Below, piece after piece: positions 17,648 to 26,160 of a stretch of DNA of 64,000 nt. Below the pieces are notes generated by a model. It worked only from the letters and a program-made list of their open reading frames with translations, made no database searches and was not told the DNA's origin. Both the position numbers and the translations under genes were made by a program. Location: positions 5,704,001 to 5,768,000 of the forward strand of contig NC_018681.1 in the NCBI RefSeq assembly GCF_000250675.2, given 5' to 3'. Each line of letters begins with the position of its first letter. The first letter of the stretch is position 1. The stretch comes from Nocardia brasiliensis ATCC 700358 (GTDB taxonomy: Bacteria; Actinomycetota; Actinomycetes; Mycobacteriales; Mycobacteriaceae).

Positions 17648-17671
17648 GTTCCCATTCGTTCAAGACCCGAC
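17648..17671. repeat. 24-bp direct repeat, copy 2
   Basis: Second perfect copy, 174 bases after the first. Spacing of 150 bases between copies and only two copies argue against a CRISPR array. They may be paired binding sites for a regulator of the genes downstream, or a small duplication. The remainder of 17409-17919 holds no supported gene. Confidence 0.6.
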
Positions 17672-17919
17672 ACCCAACAGTCGGATACGACAGGGATAGC
17701 GGCCGCCTCGAAGCTGGTTCGCGATTTGGTCGGGTGGACAGCAGCACACGAAAAGAACGTACCTCGGCGACAAGAAAGGCGCCCGGGCGGTACATCACTG
17801 AGGGCGGGACTGTGCTCGCGGCCCTCGAGGACTCTGATCGTGTTGCCGACTCAAGCGAAGGTTTCGTTGACGGGCTCACACCCAAGGCCTGTCGGGAGAC
17901 GTGAGAGGAGGTGAAAAGA

Positions 17920-18012
17920 ATGGTACGTGCATCGATTGCTCAGCGGGTGATGTTCTCGATTGCCCGGCTGGTAGGCATCAAGGAACGCCAGGCAACGCAC
18001 ACGTGGAAATAA
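17920..18012 (+). CDS. Putative RiPP precursor peptide for the downstream P450
   Basis: A 30-residue open frame too short for usual gene calling. Its ATG is preceded five bases upstream by AGGAGGTGA (17906-17914), a perfect nine-base match to the 16S anti-Shine-Dalgarno, which is rare and strongly suggests high expression. The peptide starts MVRASIAQRVMFSIARLVG, a helical amphipathic leader-like part, and ends GIKERQATHTWK. His27, Trp29 and the terminal Lys30 are the aromatic or nucleophilic residues of the C-terminal core. A short peptide gene just before a P450 is the organisation known for biarylitide- and tryptorubin-like RiPPs, where the P450 links aromatic side chains. The H-x-W spacing resembles the Y-x-H pair of biarylitides, but this core sequence does not match one I know. 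Confidence 0.7.
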   Translation: MVRASIAQRVMFSIARLVGIKERQATHTWK

Positions 18013-18025
18013 CAAGGTGTAAATA

Positions 18026-18062
18026 CCGCCGCGGGGAGGGCGGTCTCAATTCCCTGCGGCGG
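18026..18062 (+). terminator. Hairpin between precursor and P450 genes
   Basis: Arms CCGCCGCGGGGA (18026-18037) and TCCCTGCGGCGG (18051-18062) pair over 12 bases with one G-U, with a 13-base loop. A T-containing stretch (CATTTCCTCC) follows. Such a structure would partly stop transcription, giving more precursor than enzyme mRNA, or protect the precursor transcript from decay. Confidence 0.6.
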
Positions 18063-18106
18063 CATTTCCTCCACTAGGAGAATAATACAAAGCAGGGTGA
18101 GGGGCC

Positions 18107-19384
18107 ATGATATCAGGATCTGGGTTGTCGACGGCACGTATGGAGGTCAGGAAAATTCCGGCTATCCCGCTTGATCGAACATCCGCCATCCTTTCCTACA
18201 GCAAAGATCGGCTAGCTTTTCTCTATGCCGCTGCGCGTGACCACGGTCCCGTAGTCGAACTGTGGCCGAAAACATTCCTCGTCACCGGCGCAGAGGAAGT
18301 ACATGACGTTCTACGGGTTACCAACCGTAAGACGGCAAAGGACCGCGACCTCCGTCTCCGTAAGGCGAAGGAAGTTCCAGGATCCCCACAACTCGCCGAC
18401 TGGATGTCGACGCGTCGCGCGGTGATTCGGGGCATGACCACCGAGATACTCGCCGAACACGCGACCTGGCTCGCTATTGAGGCGGAAACGCTCGTGGATG
18501 AGTTGGCGATGCGCGGCTGTGTCGCAGACCTCCCCGAGTCGATCGAAGGCTTGACCTCGCGATCGATCGCGCGATTTTGCTTCGGGAGTCGCGACGCGTC
18601 TGCAGTTCTCGATGCGTCGCAGGCCGCGCTTGATGCGCTCTTCCCGATCTTTCTGAGCACGTTCGAGTTTCCGGCGTATCTGAAGGCGCTGCAGCCACGC
18701 GAGTGGGCGGCTGGTAGGCGGCTACGTGATCTGCGGCGTGTCTTGCGGAAAGCGATTGAAAGCCCCGGCGAGGGCGGGGTGGTGGACGTTCTCAAATGCA
18801 ACGGCGCTAAAGAGGAGATGATGATCAACGCCCTCACCTCAATCCTGCTTGCAGCGCATTGGGTTCCAGCAGCCGGGATTTCCTGGGCGATGGTAGAACT
18901 GGCTCAGAACCCAGTCGAGCGACGGTTGGCTATTGAGGCGGCTAACGCTGAGTGGGCTCCTGGCGGGCGATCGCGCACTCTCGAGCGGGTCATCGACGAG
19001 ACGCTGCGTCTCTGGCCGCCGATCTGGATCTCCGATCGCGCGATCGAAGAGGAGAGCACGTGCGGGGCTTGGACGCTTCCGGCGCACTCGCGCGCCGTCT
19101 TGCCATTCTGGGTGATCCACCGACTGGCCACCTGCTTTGAAGATCCCGAGCGCTTCGACAGTCGACGCTGGGAGGGGTTGTCTCCTCCACCCGGCGCTTA
19201 TGCGCCATTCAGCGGTGGGCCTCGGCGGTGCTTGGGCGCGAATTTCGCTCGGGTCGAGATGTCGACCATCCTTGCCGTGCTGCTGAGGAACCTGCACATC
19301 GAGTTGGAGGGAACAGTCGTTCCGGATGCGAGCAGCCAATTGAGCCCGGCCGGCTACAAGCTGCACATGAGGAGGGCAAACTAA
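18107..19384 (+). CDS. Cytochrome P450, likely peptide cross-linking
   Basis: A 425-residue soluble bacterial P450. The heme-ligand motif FSGGPRRCLG places the cysteine at 375, and the K-helix ExxR is ETLR at 298-301. The I-helix region (247-262, LLAAHWVPAAGISWAM) lacks the usual acid/alcohol pair of (A/G)Gx(D/E)T, as is common in P450s that couple aromatic side chains instead of hydroxylating. The start ATG has a GAGGGG-type site just before it. It lies 94 bases after the 30-residue peptide gene and before an MFS exporter gene. I infer that it forms a C-C or C-N bond within the peptide's C-terminal core (His27/Trp29). No ferredoxin gene is adjacent, so redox partners must come from elsewhere. 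Confidence 0.85.
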   Translation: MISGSGLSTARMEVRKIPAIPLDRTSAILSYSKDRLAFLYAAARDHGPVVELWPKTFLVTGAEEVHDVLRVTNRKTAKDRDLRLRKAKEVPGSPQLADWMSTRRAVIRGMTTEILAEHATWLAIEAETLVDELAMRGCVADLPESIEGLTSRSIARFCFGSRDASAVLDASQAALDALFPIFLSTFEFPAYLKALQPREWAAGRRLRDLRRVLRKAIESPGEGGVVDVLKCNGAKEEMMINALTSILLAAHWVPAAGISWAMVELAQNPVERRLAIEAANAEWAPGGRSRTLERVIDETLRLWPPIWISDRAIEEESTCGAWTLPAHSRAVLPFWVIHRLATCFEDPERFDSRRWEGLSPPPGAYAPFSGGPRRCLGANFARVEMSTILAVLLRNLHIELEGTVVPDASSQLSPAGYKLHMRRAN

Positions 19385-19528
19385 GTGCTTCATCATGCGA
19401 CGCTGGGTAGGTAATCGGGTCAGCGGATCTTGGAGGGGACGGCGGCTACCTTGGCGCGCCCAGCGATATCGAAGTGGTCTATCCGCCCACCAATGCGTCG
19501 TGGCTGAACTGACCAAACAGCTCAGGTC

Positions 19529-20752
19529 ATGAGTGCGTCACTGGGAAGCGCGTTCTGGTGGCTGTGGGGCTCGTCGGGCTCGTCGAATCTGGGGGACGGG
19601 ATCGTCAAGGTCGGTGCGCCGCTGGTGGCCATCCAATACACCCGGTCGCCCATGCTGGTGGCGAGTATCGGTGTCGCGGTGAGCTTGCCGTGGCTGTGCG
19701 CGCTGCCGGCAGGGGCGTTGGTGGACCGGGTGGATCGGCGTCGAGTCATGCTCGGAGCCAACGGTACGCGGGCAGGGCTTGTCGGCGTGCTGGCGCTGGC
19801 CATCGTGCTCGATATCGGGTCGATTTGGTTGCTGTATGCGGTCGTGTTCGCCTTAGGACTCACCGAAACTATCTACGACACTGCCGCGCAAGCGATCTTG
19901 CCGCAGGTGGTGCGGCGGGACCAGCTTTCACGCGCCAACAGTCGCCTGTTCGCGGTCGAGCTGACGGCCAACGAATTCGTCGGCCCGCCCCTGGCCGGGT
20001 TGTTGATCGCGGGTGGCGCGGCATTGGCGTTCGGCATCCCGGCGGCTCTGTGGGGTCTGGCGATCGTTGCGTTGTTCCTCGTTCCCGGCCGGTTCCGGGT
20101 CCAACGGACGCATCGCAGCACCGTGCGGGCTGATATCAACGAGGGCTTGCGGTACCTGCGGCGACACCAGATCCTGCGGACCCTCGCCGTGATGACCGGG
20201 GGTTTCAACATCGCGACCGAGGCGATGATGGCCATCCTGGTGCTGTACGCGGTAGGGCCCGGGTCGGCCATGGGGTTGGCTGAGCAGGCGTACGGAATCG
20301 TCCTTGCCGCTTTCGCCGGCGGGGCACTGGGCGGCTCATTCGTCGCCGCTCGGATCGAGCGTGTGCTGGGTCGATCTCGCGCGCTAGCCGTGGCTCTCCT
20401 CAGTGGCGCGCTATCGGTTGGCATCCCAGCCGTAACCGCGAACCCCTGGGCCGTGGGCGCCGGGTTCTTCCTTGCGGGTGTTGGTCTCATGCTGTGGAAC
20501 GTGATCGTAGTGTCGCTGCGGCAGCGGATCATTCCCCACCGGTTACTGGGGCGGGTCTCCAGCAGCTACCGGCTCGTCGCCTGGGGTAGTAGGCCGCTCG
20601 GTGCCGCCGCCGGGGGTGTGCTGGCCCAACTGTTCGGGTTGCGGGCGGTTTTCGCCGTCATGGCCCTGCTCATCCTGTCGACCCTGACCGGCCTGTGGGT
20701 CGTGACCGACGAGCGGATCACCGCCGCCGAACGCGAAGCCGGCCACGCCTGA
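19529..20752 (+). CDS. MFS exporter (EntS-like)
   Basis: A 407-residue major facilitator with about 12 hydrophobic helices. The first cytoplasmic loop carries the MFS signature as GALVDRVDRRRVM. The overall layout (MFS_3 type, as in enterobactin exporter EntS) suggests export of a small secreted product. It follows the P450 gene by 144 bases on the same strand, with no terminator that I can see, so it may export the modified peptide. The long GC-rich C-terminus (VVTDERITAAEREAGHA) is cytoplasmic. Confidence 0.85.
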   Translation: MSASLGSAFWWLWGSSGSSNLGDGIVKVGAPLVAIQYTRSPMLVASIGVAVSLPWLCALPAGALVDRVDRRRVMLGANGTRAGLVGVLALAIVLDIGSIWLLYAVVFALGLTETIYDTAAQAILPQVVRRDQLSRANSRLFAVELTANEFVGPPLAGLLIAGGAALAFGIPAALWGLAIVALFLVPGRFRVQRTHRSTVRADINEGLRYLRRHQILRTLAVMTGGFNIATEAMMAILVLYAVGPGSAMGLAEQAYGIVLAAFAGGALGGSFVAARIERVLGRSRALAVALLSGALSVGIPAVTANPWAVGAGFFLAGVGLMLWNVIVVSLRQRIIPHRLLGRVSSSYRLVAWGSRPLGAAAGGVLAQLFGLRAVFAVMALLILSTLTGLWVVTDERITAAEREAGHA

Positions 20753-21298
20753 ATTCCGGTGGGTGTTCAGCCTGACATCGCCGAGAACTCGTGTATCTCG
20801 ACGATCGACCAAGCGAACCCACACAGCTACATCCGCTGCACCCGCGACCGCGCCCTTCCGCTCGCGCTGTCCGAGGACGTCCGGACGCCCTCGGTGCCGG
20901 CATCGCCGCCGTTCGGCGCGTAGGCGAACGCACCGCGTTCGCCCCATCCTTCGGTGCAGGTCCGACCCTGTCATGGCATGGAGGTTGAGCGTCTGCGTCG
21001 TCGTAGGCACCATTGCCACCACGGCGATCATCAACCTCGCCGCGGGCGGCATACTGTTCGACACGATCCTGGCCTCCACCGGGTACCCGCAGACGACACG
21101 GCCACGTACCGAAGCAGTTGGGCCGCCACAGCGTTCACAGTCGGGACGTTGCGTCGTGGCTCAGTGTTATCGCCGCTGCCAGAGGTTTGGCACAGCGTCT
21201 TCGGGCGCGTTCGGGCCGAAGTCATACTCGTCGTCTCCTCGGTCCGTTCAATCGACCGAACCATTGTGGGTCAGCGGCGCTGTCGGCATTCTCCAACC
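20753..21298. other. Gap with a possible membrane-peptide fragment
   Basis: About 545 bases. From an ATG at 20973 one frame begins MAWRLSVCVVVGTIATTAII, then NLAAGGILFDTILASTGYP, with one membrane helix and good codon use, but it loses coding character afterwards. It may be a truncated small membrane protein or the remains of one. No start signal for the large downstream gene stands out. Confidence 0.3.
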
Positions 21299-23968
21299 AT
21301 GGATCAGGCAGCTGATAGCGAGACAGCGGAAAATCTGGACGATGGTTTTCCGGTAAAGCCGTTGGTGCTGACGAGCGCGACCCGCCAAATCGAGAAGGCC
21401 ACCCTCGTGCCATTAACCGTTCCGGTGCCCCAAACCGGTCACGCGCTGGTGAAGTCGGGTTTCGTCGGTCAGCTCGAGTTGCGGCCGGACGAGGTCGACG
21501 CAGCCGTGGCACTGCTGGCGGAGCAGACTTCGCGCGATGAGAGCAGCGCGGCGATGCCGGCACTGCTGCGGTCATGTGCGGGCGTTCAGGGCGCAGCACG
21601 ACCGTGGCCGGGCGACTTTGCAGCGCTGCCGTTGGATCGGTTGCTCGCGTTCGGGCACGCGTTGACCGAGGTGCGCCGCAGGCGGCTGGAAACGGCAAGT
21701 CCATCGGAAGTTGAGAGCCTACGCCAGGCCGTGCTCGCGGCGAGTACGGCCACACAAGGGCTTGCCCTTGTCACCGCAGAAAGCCCGTTGGGCATGTTGA
21801 ATCTGGAGCGACTGGAGATGGCTCCGGCCGGGCTGGAACGTGGCGAGTTGATCGCAACGGTTCCGCTGGCGCCGATGGAGGAAACCGCAGTCGTGCACAA
21901 GGAATGGTCGGTGCGGACGAAGGAGTTCACCTCCATCGTCACCGATTCGCTCGAAGAGTTCAGTGAAACGGGGGTCACCGACAACACTGAGCTGGCACAG
22001 TCGACGAACTCGCAGACCCAGCATTCGAATCAATTCAATGTCACGGGAACGGTCTCCGGCGGAATACCCGTCATCTCCGGATCGGCGAGCTCCGGTTTCA
22101 GTGCACAGGGCTCGGAATCACAGTCGGCCGCCGATAGCAGGAAACACGCGAAGACCCTGACAGAGAAGGCATCTACCCGGTCCAAGCAGGAGCACAAGGT
22201 CACTATCTCGACGACCACCGTGACGGGCTCGGAGATGTCGACCACACGGAAGCTGCGCAACCCGAGCGAGACCGAGCCCATCCGGGTCGATTACTTCAGC
22301 ATGATGCGTAAATGGCGGGTGCGGCTCTACCGATATGGTCTACGGCTGACCTACGACATCGTGATCCCCGAGCCCGGCGCGGCGATGCGCGCGGCACACA
22401 AGGAACTCGAGCAGTTGAAGAGCCGACTCGGCCCGTTCGAATTCACCGTCCCGTTCAGCGATATCACCGAAGAAGTGCGCGCCGGTGAGACACAGCCGCA
22501 CTATCGCGTGCTCGCCGACCGATACGACGCGCAGAACGTGCCGCTGCCGCCGAAAGCGCATCCGCCCATCGCCTACCGGGCCTACGACGGGGGAACGCCG
22601 AAGGATCGCTTCGTTACCCAGCGGACACTCGATGGCATTCCGGCCGACAACGAGATCCTCGACGTCACCATCGACGGGCGGATGGAACGCTACAACGATA
22701 CGATCGGCCGATTCTCGGTCATCGGAACCTCGCTCTACATTCCCAGCTTCCCGCCCAACAAGGAGTACGTTTTTCCCGCGGGAACTGTGTTGCGACGCAA
22801 CACCGATGGCGGCAACTTCCTCGCAGGCGCGACTGGATCGCCCGTTGTGGTGTTCTTCTGGGACGAGGTCGCCACCCAATCGGTCCAGCTGACCGTCCGG
22901 TTCCAGCCGACCGAGCGCGCGATCGACCAATGGAAATCCGATGTGTGGACTGCGTTGTTCAATGCCGCGCAAACACGGTACTTCGCCGAGCAGCAGGATA
23001 TCGCCACGCGGATCCAGCAGCTGGAACAGCGGCTGAACGGCGTCGACACGCTGACACTGCGACGCGAGGAAAGCGACGAGATCATGAAGGGCGTCGTCCG
23101 GTTCATCGCGGGCGAGGCCTATCAGTACATGGCCGACGGCGCGATCACCGCGTTCGACAAGGCCAGCATCGACAGCGGCGGCGCGAGCCAAGCGGCGTAC
23201 GGCATCGGGTTCGTCGCGAACAACCTCGAGATCGATGACAAAGACATGGCGGCGGTACGACAACACGAGCGGCTTGTGCGGCTGATCAACCAGGCCATCG
23301 AATGGGAGAACGTGGTCAGCTTCCTGTACTCGTATTTCTGGGATACGCCGAAGAGCTGGGATTTCGTCCGCGACCTGCAGCATCCGGACGCCACGCGGCA
23401 AGCATTCCTGCGAGCCGGTGCCGCGCGCGTGGTGCTGACGGTGCGCAAAGGGTTCGAAGACACCTGGCTCAAGTTTGCCGAAAGTGGTTTCACCAGCCCC
23501 GAATTCGAGCCCGACGCCAGATACCTGCGCATCGCTCAGGAAATCGCGGCCTACGACGACCGCAACTACCCGGGCATCCCACCGGCCAACCCGGCTCGCA
23601 CCGCGACCCGCCTGCAGGACGCCGTCTACGCGGCATCGAACGCGGTGGTGCGAGCGAGCGAGAGTCCGGTCACCATCAAGGTCGACTCCACGGTCGGATT
23701 CGTGGTCGGCGAGCGCGTCGTCATCGATTCCGCGGACAACCGCGACGCCGAGGGGCGAGTCATCCAGGAATCGCAGCCCATCACCGCCGTCCTCGACGCG
23801 ACCCGCCTGGTCGTGGCCCGGTTGCGTTACGACCACGACGGCTCGGCGACGCCGTTCGCCGTGGTCCAGCCGGGGATGAAGGGCGCGTTGATCGCCGAGT
23901 GGACCGAGTACACCCCTACCTCCGGCACTGACATCGCGATCACCAGCGACCTCACCGAGATCGCCTGA
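21299..23968 (+). CDS. Large protein of unknown family
   Basis: An 889-residue protein that I cannot assign. ATG 21299 is chosen because coding bias begins there; the ribosome site is weak. The N-terminal third is helical (VEVESLRQAVLAAS-like helices). Residues about 225-300 form a Ser/Thr/Gln/Asn-rich stretch (TELAQSTNSQTQHSNQF, VSGGIPVISGSASSGFSA), followed by a Lys/Thr-rich segment, resembling a flexible or beta-fibrous region. Next come a domain with RVDYFSMMRKWRVRLYRYGL, a beta domain ending SVQLTVRFQPTERAID, a helical part, and a C-terminal beta domain of about 90 residues (ITIKVDSTVGFVVGERVVID type). There is no signal peptide or membrane helix. The modular, repeat-like build suggests a structural or delivery protein. 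A papain-like protein follows it by 12 bases. Confidence 0.75.
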   Translation: MDQAADSETAENLDDGFPVKPLVLTSATRQIEKATLVPLTVPVPQTGHALVKSGFVGQLELRPDEVDAAVALLAEQTSRDESSAAMPALLRSCAGVQGAARPWPGDFAALPLDRLLAFGHALTEVRRRRLETASPSEVESLRQAVLAASTATQGLALVTAESPLGMLNLERLEMAPAGLERGELIATVPLAPMEETAVVHKEWSVRTKEFTSIVTDSLEEFSETGVTDNTELAQSTNSQTQHSNQFNVTGTVSGGIPVISGSASSGFSAQGSESQSAADSRKHAKTLTEKASTRSKQEHKVTISTTTVTGSEMSTTRKLRNPSETEPIRVDYFSMMRKWRVRLYRYGLRLTYDIVIPEPGAAMRAAHKELEQLKSRLGPFEFTVPFSDITEEVRAGETQPHYRVLADRYDAQNVPLPPKAHPPIAYRAYDGGTPKDRFVTQRTLDGIPADNEILDVTIDGRMERYNDTIGRFSVIGTSLYIPSFPPNKEYVFPAGTVLRRNTDGGNFLAGATGSPVVVFFWDEVATQSVQLTVRFQPTERAIDQWKSDVWTALFNAAQTRYFAEQQDIATRIQQLEQRLNGVDTLTLRREESDEIMKGVVRFIAGEAYQYMADGAITAFDKASIDSGGASQAAYGIGFVANNLEIDDKDMAAVRQHERLVRLINQAIEWENVVSFLYSYFWDTPKSWDFVRDLQHPDATRQAFLRAGAARVVLTVRKGFEDTWLKFAESGFTSPEFEPDARYLRIAQEIAAYDDRNYPGIPPANPARTATRLQDAVYAASNAVVRASESPVTIKVDSTVGFVVGERVVIDSADNRDAEGRVIQESQPITAVLDATRLVVARLRYDHDGSATPFAVVQPGMKGALIAEWTEYTPTSGTDIAITSDLTEIA

Positions 23969-23980
23969 ACGGAGCCGACC

Positions 23981-24844
23981 ATGGCCACACCTGCTGCCAC
24001 CCCGGCGCCGGCGCCAGGAGTATTCCGCCCCTTGCCGCTCCCGCCGGACCTCGCGGCTGCTCGAGCGGCGGGCCGCCGTGTGGGGATCGCATACGGTGAG
24101 TTCGCGGCGTGGGAGAAATATTTTCTCGGTCTATTCGCCGAAGGCGGGGTTGTGCAAGGCGTCGCGCTCTGGGACAGGCTGCCCCCCGAACGCAGACTCG
24201 AAGCTATCGCCCTGGTGAAGAACGCCTATGACTCTCTGCCGAAGCTGCCGCCCAGCACGAGCATCGCCATGGCGCGGGTACTGCGCCAAGGATTCGAGGA
24301 GGGAGCCAAAGCTGGTTACGAGGCAGAACTTTTCGCCACCCGGGCGGTCTGGGTCGCGTGCGAGCTCGCGAAGGCGTATGCCACGGCAAAGGCTTCCACG
24401 CCGGTGCCCTACCACGTCGGCGCGTCCATCAACCTGACCCGAGACTGCACATCGCATACCGCAGCACGAGCGATCCTGGAGATGACAGGCGTCGAAGTCC
24501 CTGTCGATCGACTGGTACGGAACTTCGGCGTCCCCAAAGTCTCCATAGCGAGTTACCGGGACGCAGTGAGCTACGCCCGGAATTGGTTCGAAAGGGTCGG
24601 CATCCGGCTCGGGGCCAAGCCAGTCGATCTCCTGCAAGCGATCCAACGCAGGGCCGTCGGCCGCTACGTGGTGTTCTTCCAAGGTGAGGGGCACGTGGTC
24701 TTCGCCGAAATCACCGCCACCGAGACACGAATCATCGACGACCAGGCAGGCAAGATGTGGCACACCATCATCGAGGCACAGAACTACCTCAAGGAACCGA
24801 TCGGCGCCGCCAACCGCATCGAGTCGATAGTGTTGCCATTCTGA
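23981..24844 (+). CDS. Protein with papain-like cysteine peptidase pattern
   Basis: A 287-residue protein. The C-terminal half shows Cys156 in TRDCTSHTAARAILE at the start of a helix, His238 in VVFFQGEGHVVFAEI on a strand, and Asp253/254 in RIIDDQAGKMW. This Cys, then His, then Asp/Asn order with a GHxV strand is typical of papain-like folds, including papain-fold toxins and cysteine peptidases. The N-terminus is Ala/Pro-rich, then helical. No signal peptide is present. The gene starts 12 bases after the 889-residue protein and probably shares its transcript, so it may be a cargo or processing partner. A papain-fold toxin is one reading; an ordinary peptidase is another. Confidence 0.6.
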   Translation: MATPAATPAPAPGVFRPLPLPPDLAAARAAGRRVGIAYGEFAAWEKYFLGLFAEGGVVQGVALWDRLPPERRLEAIALVKNAYDSLPKLPPSTSIAMARVLRQGFEEGAKAGYEAELFATRAVWVACELAKAYATAKASTPVPYHVGASINLTRDCTSHTAARAILEMTGVEVPVDRLVRNFGVPKVSIASYRDAVSYARNWFERVGIRLGAKPVDLLQAIQRRAVGRYVVFFQGEGHVVFAEITATETRIIDDQAGKMWHTIIEAQNYLKEPIGAANRIESIVLPF

Positions 24845-24926
24845 ACCAACCCCGGCAACGTCCCGCGGCCTGGAGAGACCAGGATGCGCGGTAACTCGAG
24901 CTGCCACCGAATCGGCCGGATCATCA

Positions 24927-25454
24927 GTGCCACGCTGCTCGCGGGCATGGGTACCCCGCAAGATTGCCGCGCGTTTGGTGAACAACTTCTGCAACAGGGG
25001 CGACCAGTCGTCCTGGCTGCGTTGCACGATGGCCGCAACGGCGTTGTCGCGAAAGGAATTACGGGTTTCACGCTTTGACGGTAGGTACTTGACCTTCGAT
25101 GCGGCGCAGCCGCGGGAGAGCTACGACACCAAAGTGTTCACCTGGACCTTCCACCTCAGCGACTTCATGATCAACAAAGGCATCAATGGCCTCAACACCC
25201 GGATGGGCTGCTTGACGTGGCTGACCCGCAACGGCGAGCCACAGAGCTGGTATCAGGACAAAAGCCACAAGGACCTACCTATCACCTATCAGTACCACGG
25301 CAGCATCCCGAACAATGTGGAGTACGATAAATATCAGCTGTTCGGAACTTGTCAATTCACCAACAATACAGTCCGGAAGAAGCCGAACGGCAGCATAGCC
25401 TATGGTGTGACCCTCGCTCAATTCGGTCATGCCTATCAGTTCATCAAGAGGTAA
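24927..25454 (+). CDS. Hypothetical protein
   Basis: A 175-residue frame; the second half (DTKVFTWTFHLSDFMINKG, LPITYQYHGSIPNNVEYDKY, LFGTCQFTNNTVRKK) has a beta-rich character. I do not recognise a family. The start is uncertain: a competing frame 24884-25078 (64 residues) is also open and partly coding-like, so a small frameshift near 25070 is possible. The lower GC of the 3' half, with AAT/TAT codons, differs from neighbours and may signal transfer. It sits between the papain-like gene and two small co-directional genes, so it could be part of the same locus, for example an immunity or effector protein. Confidence 0.5.
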   Translation: MPRCSRAWVPRKIAARLVNNFCNRGDQSSWLRCTMAATALSRKELRVSRFDGRYLTFDAAQPRESYDTKVFTWTFHLSDFMINKGINGLNTRMGCLTWLTRNGEPQSWYQDKSHKDLPITYQYHGSIPNNVEYDKYQLFGTCQFTNNTVRKKPNGSIAYGVTLAQFGHAYQFIKR

Positions 25455-25475
25455 GGACGCACGGAGAGTAGCCAC

Positions 25476-25850
25476 ATGGTCAGATCGGTTCGCGCGCGAG
25501 AATCGCTGAGAAGAGTGCATGTCTTATTCGTACTTCTCGGCTCTTACGGTGCAGCGCTGGGAGTTCTAACTGGGCTGACATTATGGGCAATATCGAATGT
25601 GTCCATCGACATCGAGATATTCCAGCAAGACGGCCAGTACGTTCAGGTATCACCGCCGGGAACCGTTGCGCAGATGCATGGTTGGCCCAGTCCGTGGCTG
25701 CTCGTGTTGACTTCGATTATGGTCGGGGTCATGACCGGAATCCTGACCGCCTGGATGCTCTCCCGGGCGGGGTGGCAGCTGACCCGAACCTCGGGAACCA
25801 CAACACCCATCCCACGTCCGCACACTGGCCAAGGCAGCGCCGATGAGTGA
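25476..25850 (+). CDS. Hypothetical protein with two membrane segments
   Basis: A 124-residue protein. An N-terminal Arg-rich part is followed by hydrophobic helix 1 (FVLLGSYGAALGVLTGLTLWA), an exposed middle (IFQQDGQYVQVSPP), helix 2 (LLVLTSIMVGVMTGILTAWML) and a basic tail. It overlaps the following gene by eight bases, which implies coupled translation. The family is not recognised. Confidence 0.6.
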   Translation: MVRSVRARESLRRVHVLFVLLGSYGAALGVLTGLTLWAISNVSIDIEIFQQDGQYVQVSPPGTVAQMHGWPSPWLLVLTSIMVGVMTGILTAWMLSRAGWQLTRTSGTTTPIPRPHTGQGSADE

Positions 25851-26160
25851 CCGGGGCGTCGTCCGGGAGTGGCGTGTCGAGGAGGGGTGGGGTGTCATTG
25901 ATGCTCCGAGCGTTCCAGGTGGATGCTGGGTCTCGTTCGCCGCGTTGAAGTTCGAGCGTCGAAACCTCGACAACGGTCAACGGGTGGAATTCGAGTGGGA
26001 GCCTGCCGAACAGGACGGGTATGACTTTCGTGCCGTGCGGGTCTGGCCCGAGGGTGCCGCACCCGTCGAACCACAGACCCGGCAGGCAGGCCAAGGCATG
26101 ACCATGGCCGCCTGGGATATCGATCCCATCACCAACCAGCGACACCAGATAGACGAATAG
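25843..26160 (+). CDS. Cold-shock-domain-like protein
   Basis: A 105-residue protein whose first 70 residues read like a cold-shock/OB fold: GVVREWRVEEGWGVIDAP (the usual G-x-V-x-x-W/F start), then VSFAALKFERRNLDNGQRV and EFEWEPAEQDGYDFRAVRVW. The aromatic RNA-binding surface is only partly kept, so it may bind protein or be a divergent CSD. The tail is Gln/Asp-rich. Its start overlaps the membrane-protein gene, so they are likely translated together. Confidence 0.65.
   Translation: MSDRGVVREWRVEEGWGVIDAPSVPGGCWVSFAALKFERRNLDNGQRVEFEWEPAEQDGYDFRAVRVWPEGAAPVEPQTRQAGQGMTMAAWDIDPITNQRHQIDE

Noticed and set aside
17474..17671. CRISPR array from the repeated 24-bp sequence
   Set aside because: Only two copies exist, with about 150 bases between them, and no third unit or cas gene is present. 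Spacers of that length are not typical.
18839..19516. Minus-strand frame opposite the P450 gene
   Set aside because: The P450 heme and ExxR motifs on the plus strand settle the coding strand.
20753..21298. Start of the large protein at 20954
   Set aside because: The upstream 115 codons are Arg/His-rich and without coding bias; ATG 21299 fits better.
22340..23836. 498-residue minus-strand frame opposite the 889-residue protein
   Set aside because: Codon bias and plausible protein features favour the plus strand; the minus frame looks like a GC-driven antisense frame.
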